Of a DNA stretch of 18,907 nt, positions 16,580 through 18,907 are shown piece after piece. The notes under the pieces are model-generated. The model was given only the letters and a program-made list of their open reading frames with translations, was not told the DNA's origin and made no database searches. The translations under genes were made by a program, and so were the position numbers. Source of the DNA: an uncultured Eubacteriales bacterium (GTDB lineage Bacteria > Bacillota > Clostridia > Oscillospirales > CAG-272); assembly GCA_934526185.1 (NCBI GenBank), contig CAKTAA010000041.1, forward strand, positions 1 to 18,907, written 5' to 3'. Each line of letters opens with the position of its first letter. Positions within the stretch are counted from its first letter, which is position 1.

Positions 16580-16609
16580 AGTATACCATATCCTCCTTTT
16601 TACTGTCAA
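16580..16609 (-). promoter_or_regulatory. Sigma-A promoter of the ABC-F gene
   Basis: On the minus strand TTGACA (16604-16609), an 18-base spacer and TATACT (16580-16585), about 48 bases from the ATG. The short leader shows no obvious attenuator, which argues weakly against an antibiotic-inducible resistance type. The rest of the 16533-16851 gap, up to the aldolase promoter, is AT-rich with a possible second aldolase promoter: TTGACG near 16733 with TAATAT 16 bases on. Confidence 0.7.
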
Positions 16610-16785
16610 GTTTACTGAGAGGATATGATGGAGACTGATACTGATACTTTATCCATTGTCCGGTATGCTAATGTGCTTAAAAAAACCTTCTTTGTCTGTA
16701 GTGGATATTTGCCGTTTTTGAACGGATCATATTTTGACGTACTGCAAATATTTTATAATATTTGTAAATATTAAATAAAATGCTG

Positions 16786-16822
16786 TTGAAAAAACGATCG
16801 TTATATACTATAATAGTGATCG
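16786..16822 (+). promoter_or_regulatory. Sigma-A promoter of the aldolase gene, with overlapping dyad
   Basis: TTGAAA (16786-16791), a 17-base spacer and TATAAT (16809-16814). An imperfect inverted repeat with perfect outer arms CGATC (16795-16799) and GATCG (16818-16822) is centred at the start of the -10, a position where a bound regulator would block polymerase. Leader length to the ATG is about 30 bases. Confidence 0.7.
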
Positions 16823-16851
16823 ATATTATTGAAAAGCGGAGGAACACTATT

Positions 16852-17877
16852 ATGCCGATAGCAAATTATGATGTTTACTGTAAAATGCTGGATCATGCAA
16901 AAAAGAATAAATACGCCTTTCCGGCAGTTAACGTAACCTCACTGGAGACTGCTAATGCAGCGCTCCGCGGCTTTGCCGAAGCAAAGTCAGACGGTATTAT
17001 ACAGGTGTCTACCGGCGGCGCGGAGCATGCGTCCGGAGCAGCAAAGGATATGGTTATGGGAGCAATATCGCTTGCAAACCATGTACATCTGATGGCGGAA
17101 AAATATAATGTATATATCGCCCTGCACACAGATCATTGTAAAAAAAGCAAGTTAGACACCTATATGCTTCCACTGATTCATGAGACGGAAAAAAGACGGG
17201 CCGCGGGTCTGCCTAATTTATTCAACAGCCATATGTTCGATGGCTCCGATATATCACTTGATGAAAACATCCGCATTTCAAAAGAGCTTTTGGAGCGTTG
17301 CAGCACAAACCAGATTATCCTTGAAGTAGAAGCCGGTGTCGTCGGCGGCGAAGAGGACGGTGAAAACAACGAGGGCGTACCCGCACAGAAGCTGTATACA
17401 ACGCCGGAAGATATGCTAAAATTTTATCGCAGTCTGATGGGTATTAAAAATGCGCGCTATCTGTTTGCTGCGACATTCGGCAATGTTCACGGTGTTTATA
17501 AGCCCGGCAACGTCAAGTTGAGGCCCGAAATACTGAAATCCGGTCAGGATATTATTCGGCAGGAGATCGGAGAAAATGACTCCTTCTATTTTGTATTCCA
17601 CGGCGGTTCCGGTTCGGAAAAGGAAAAAATTATGGAAGCATTGGAATACGGTGTTGTTAAAATGAATATCGATACCGACACGCAGTATGCCTTTACGCGC
17701 CCTATTGCCGATCATATGTTTAAAAATTATGATGGTGTACTGAAAGTCGACGGAGAAGTCGGCAACAAAAAGGTATATGATCCTCGCGTATACAACCGCC
17801 TCGGTGAACGCGGAATGGCCGATCGTATCATCGAAGCCTGCCGAGATTTGAGAAGTGTAAACAATTCTATTTGCTGA
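16852..17877 (+). CDS. fba: Class II fructose-bisphosphate aldolase
   Basis: A 341-residue enzyme that splits fructose 1,6-bisphosphate into glyceraldehyde 3-phosphate and dihydroxyacetone phosphate in glycolysis, and runs the reverse in gluconeogenesis; cytoplasmic and zinc-dependent. HTDHC (92-96) holds the catalytic Asp94 and the zinc ligand His95. Other zinc ligands are His213 (NVHG) and His250 (FHGGSG). LEVEAGVVGGEEDG (157-170) carries the active-site Glu residues, and MNIDTDTQ (271-278) contacts phosphate. I chose ATG 16852 because GGAGGA lies eight bases upstream and the family begins with PIANYDVY. The in-frame ATG at 16780 lies ahead of the promoter -10. Length fits the longer FbaA-like group of class II enzymes. 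The gene stands alone, with its own promoter and a strong hairpin after the stop. Confidence 0.93.
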   Translation: MPIANYDVYCKMLDHAKKNKYAFPAVNVTSLETANAALRGFAEAKSDGIIQVSTGGAEHASGAAKDMVMGAISLANHVHLMAEKYNVYIALHTDHCKKSKLDTYMLPLIHETEKRRAAGLPNLFNSHMFDGSDISLDENIRISKELLERCSTNQIILEVEAGVVGGEEDGENNEGVPAQKLYTTPEDMLKFYRSLMGIKNARYLFAATFGNVHGVYKPGNVKLRPEILKSGQDIIRQEIGENDSFYFVFHGGSGSEKEKIMEALEYGVVKMNIDTDTQYAFTRPIADHMFKNYDGVLKVDGEVGNKKVYDPRVYNRLGERGMADRIIEACRDLRSVNNSIC

Positions 17878-17882
17878 AGCTT

Positions 17883-17923
17883 GTTTTCTGCAGCCGCACA
17901 GAACCTGTACGGCTGCAGAAAAC
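17883..17923. repeat. Long inverted repeat (hairpin) after the aldolase gene
   Basis: GTTTTCTGCAGCCG (17883-17896) and CGGCTGCAGAAAAC (17910-17923) are perfect 14-bp arms. The 13-base centre itself contains ACAG/CTGT, so after one C-A mismatch the stem continues four more pairs to a three-base loop. It begins five bases past the stop codon. No T-run follows on either strand, so it is not a canonical terminator, though it could stop or stabilise the aldolase transcript. Confidence 0.8.
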
Positions 17924-17986
17924 TTGACGGCTCAGAAAAATACGCCCGGAGCCTAACAGCTTTGCGGCCGAAAATAAGGATATGAG

Positions 17987-18907
17987 ATGAATAAAAAGCA
18001 TATACTGTCAAAACTAAACCGCAGATTACCCGCACTGGTTTTAACAATATTTTTCCTATCGGCGAACCTGATATCTTCGGTCAGCGCCGAACCGTATTCT
18101 GTGCCGGCAAGCTTTGAAGAACCGGCAGAGCTGTCTAAAAGTTTATCAGTGTCCCTCGAAGCTTCCGCAACGGCATATGAGATTATCTACAACGGACTGT
18201 ATCAGGGAGAGGCAAGCATAGACATCAGCAGCTTTAATTTGACGTTTGATGACGCTAAAGAACTGTTCTGGAAAATACTTGATGAAAATCCGGAATTGTT
18301 TTATGTAAACAAATTCAGCAGCATCGGATCTACATATGTCCGTGAGATCCATCCGGTTTATACCATGACCGTCTCGGAAATTTCACAAACGCGGATCCTT
18401 TATGTATCCGCACTGCAAAGCATTGTAAAACAGGTTAATTCTGAATGGACAGATCTTCAGAAAGTGCTGTATGTGCATGATATCTTTGCATTGAGATATC
18501 AGTATGATACAACCTATACCCGCTACAGCGCGTATGAGCTTTTTTCTGAACGTTCAGGCGTGTGTCAGGCATACACAAGTGCCTTTACAGCCGTTATGAA
18601 AGAACTTGGAATACCGGTTTCCCGTGTGACCAGCGAAGCAATGAATCATACTTGGAACATTGTTTCTGTTGACGGTAAATGGTATCATATCGACGTGACA
18701 CATGACGATCCGGTTGCAGACAGACTCGGCAGAGTAAATCACAGCAATTTTCTGCGGAGCGATACCGGCATTGCGGAAACGAAGCATTATGAATGGACTG
18801 ATGCAGCAAATACCGTAATGTCAGACACAAAATATGATTCAGGATATATTGGAAGCGTATCCTCTGCGTTTGTTCCTTTGAACGGCAAATGGTACTGTAT
18901 TGATCCG
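17987..18907 (+). CDS. Secreted transglutaminase-like protein (cut by window edge)
   Basis: The frame is open from ATG 17987 to the last base, giving 307 residues without a stop. AAGGA lies six bases before the ATG. The signal peptide (1-34) ends SVSA before EP. A helical lead-in (about 55-150) is followed by a transglutaminase-like core. Cys193 in SGVCQAYTSAF, His221 in MNHTWNIV and Asp236 in WYHIDVTHDD form the expected Cys-His-Asp triad, in an arrangement typical of bacterial extracellular members. These act as peptidases or crosslinkers of surface proteins, and the role here is unknown. The visible end, VPLNGKWYCIDP, starts what looks like a C-terminal repeat of the type asking for WYY-like modules. 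The missing 3' end hides any anchoring domain. A two-codon ORF (ATG AGA TGA) overlaps the start. Confidence 0.85.
   Translation, partial: MNKKHILSKLNRRLPALVLTIFFLSANLISSVSAEPYSVPASFEEPAELSKSLSVSLEASATAYEIIYNGLYQGEASIDISSFNLTFDDAKELFWKILDENPELFYVNKFSSIGSTYVREIHPVYTMTVSEISQTRILYVSALQSIVKQVNSEWTDLQKVLYVHDIFALRYQYDTTYTRYSAYELFSERSGVCQAYTSAFTAVMKELGIPVSRVTSEAMNHTWNIVSVDGKWYHIDVTHDDPVADRLGRVNHSNFLRSDTGIAETKHYEWTDAANTVMSDTKYDSGYIGSVSSAFVPLNGKWYCIDP

Noticed and set aside
16780..16851. Upstream ATG giving a 24-residue longer aldolase
   Set aside because: The promoter -35 and -10 lie inside this stretch, GGAGGA fits the ATG at 16852, and the extension does not resemble the family.

Overview
The window looks like chromosome from a low-to-moderate GC Gram-positive anaerobe of the Clostridia, probably an uncultured gut or fermenter member of the Oscillospirales or Christensenellales type. 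This rests on AGGAGG-type ribosome binding sites, clean sigma-A promoters (TTGACA/TATAAT), an S-layer-homology (SLH) protein, Gram-positive lipoprotein signals, a DUF4830 protein and a clostridial class II aldolase. The taxon is inferred from these features, not proven. TGA is an ordinary stop here: the genes ending at 4832, 7797 and 17877 use it. I saw no tRNA, rRNA, CRISPR array, transposase or integrase.

Positions 1-10031 (all + strand) form a surface and secreted glycan-degradation block. It holds four copies of a DUF4838-type glycosidase-like protein: a C-terminal piece cut by the window edge (1-420), a copy with a broken N-terminus (588-2563), an intact secreted copy (2922-4832) and an intact lipoprotein (8088-10031). 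Between the last two lies an 896-residue protein (5107-7797) with three SLH repeats and a GH123-like (DUF4091) catalytic region that keeps an Asp-Glu pair and carries an inserted beta-rich module. Most genes are separated by strong hairpin terminators. The two intact DUF4838 genes each have an excellent sigma-A promoter, so this is a cluster of single-gene units more than one operon. The likely job is release of N-acetylhexosamine-containing glycans at the cell surface; this is family-based inference.

A bidirectional terminator (10090-10123) separates the block from a minus-strand gene (10135-11718) encoding a sigma-70-like protein with a large unrecognised C-terminal extension. Next comes a minus-strand pair: an AI-2E/PerM-family membrane protein with a TTG start (12355-13698), followed by a hotdog thioesterase of the FlK type (11900-12319), ending in a terminator.

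The right part holds housekeeping-like genes. A membrane-anchored DUF4830 protein (14131-14607) converges, with only two bases between stop codons, on an ABC-F ATPase (14610-16532). The ABC-F gene is divergent from a class II fructose-bisphosphate aldolase (16852-17877). A long perfect-arm inverted repeat follows the aldolase, and then a secreted transglutaminase-like protein runs off the right edge (17987-18907).
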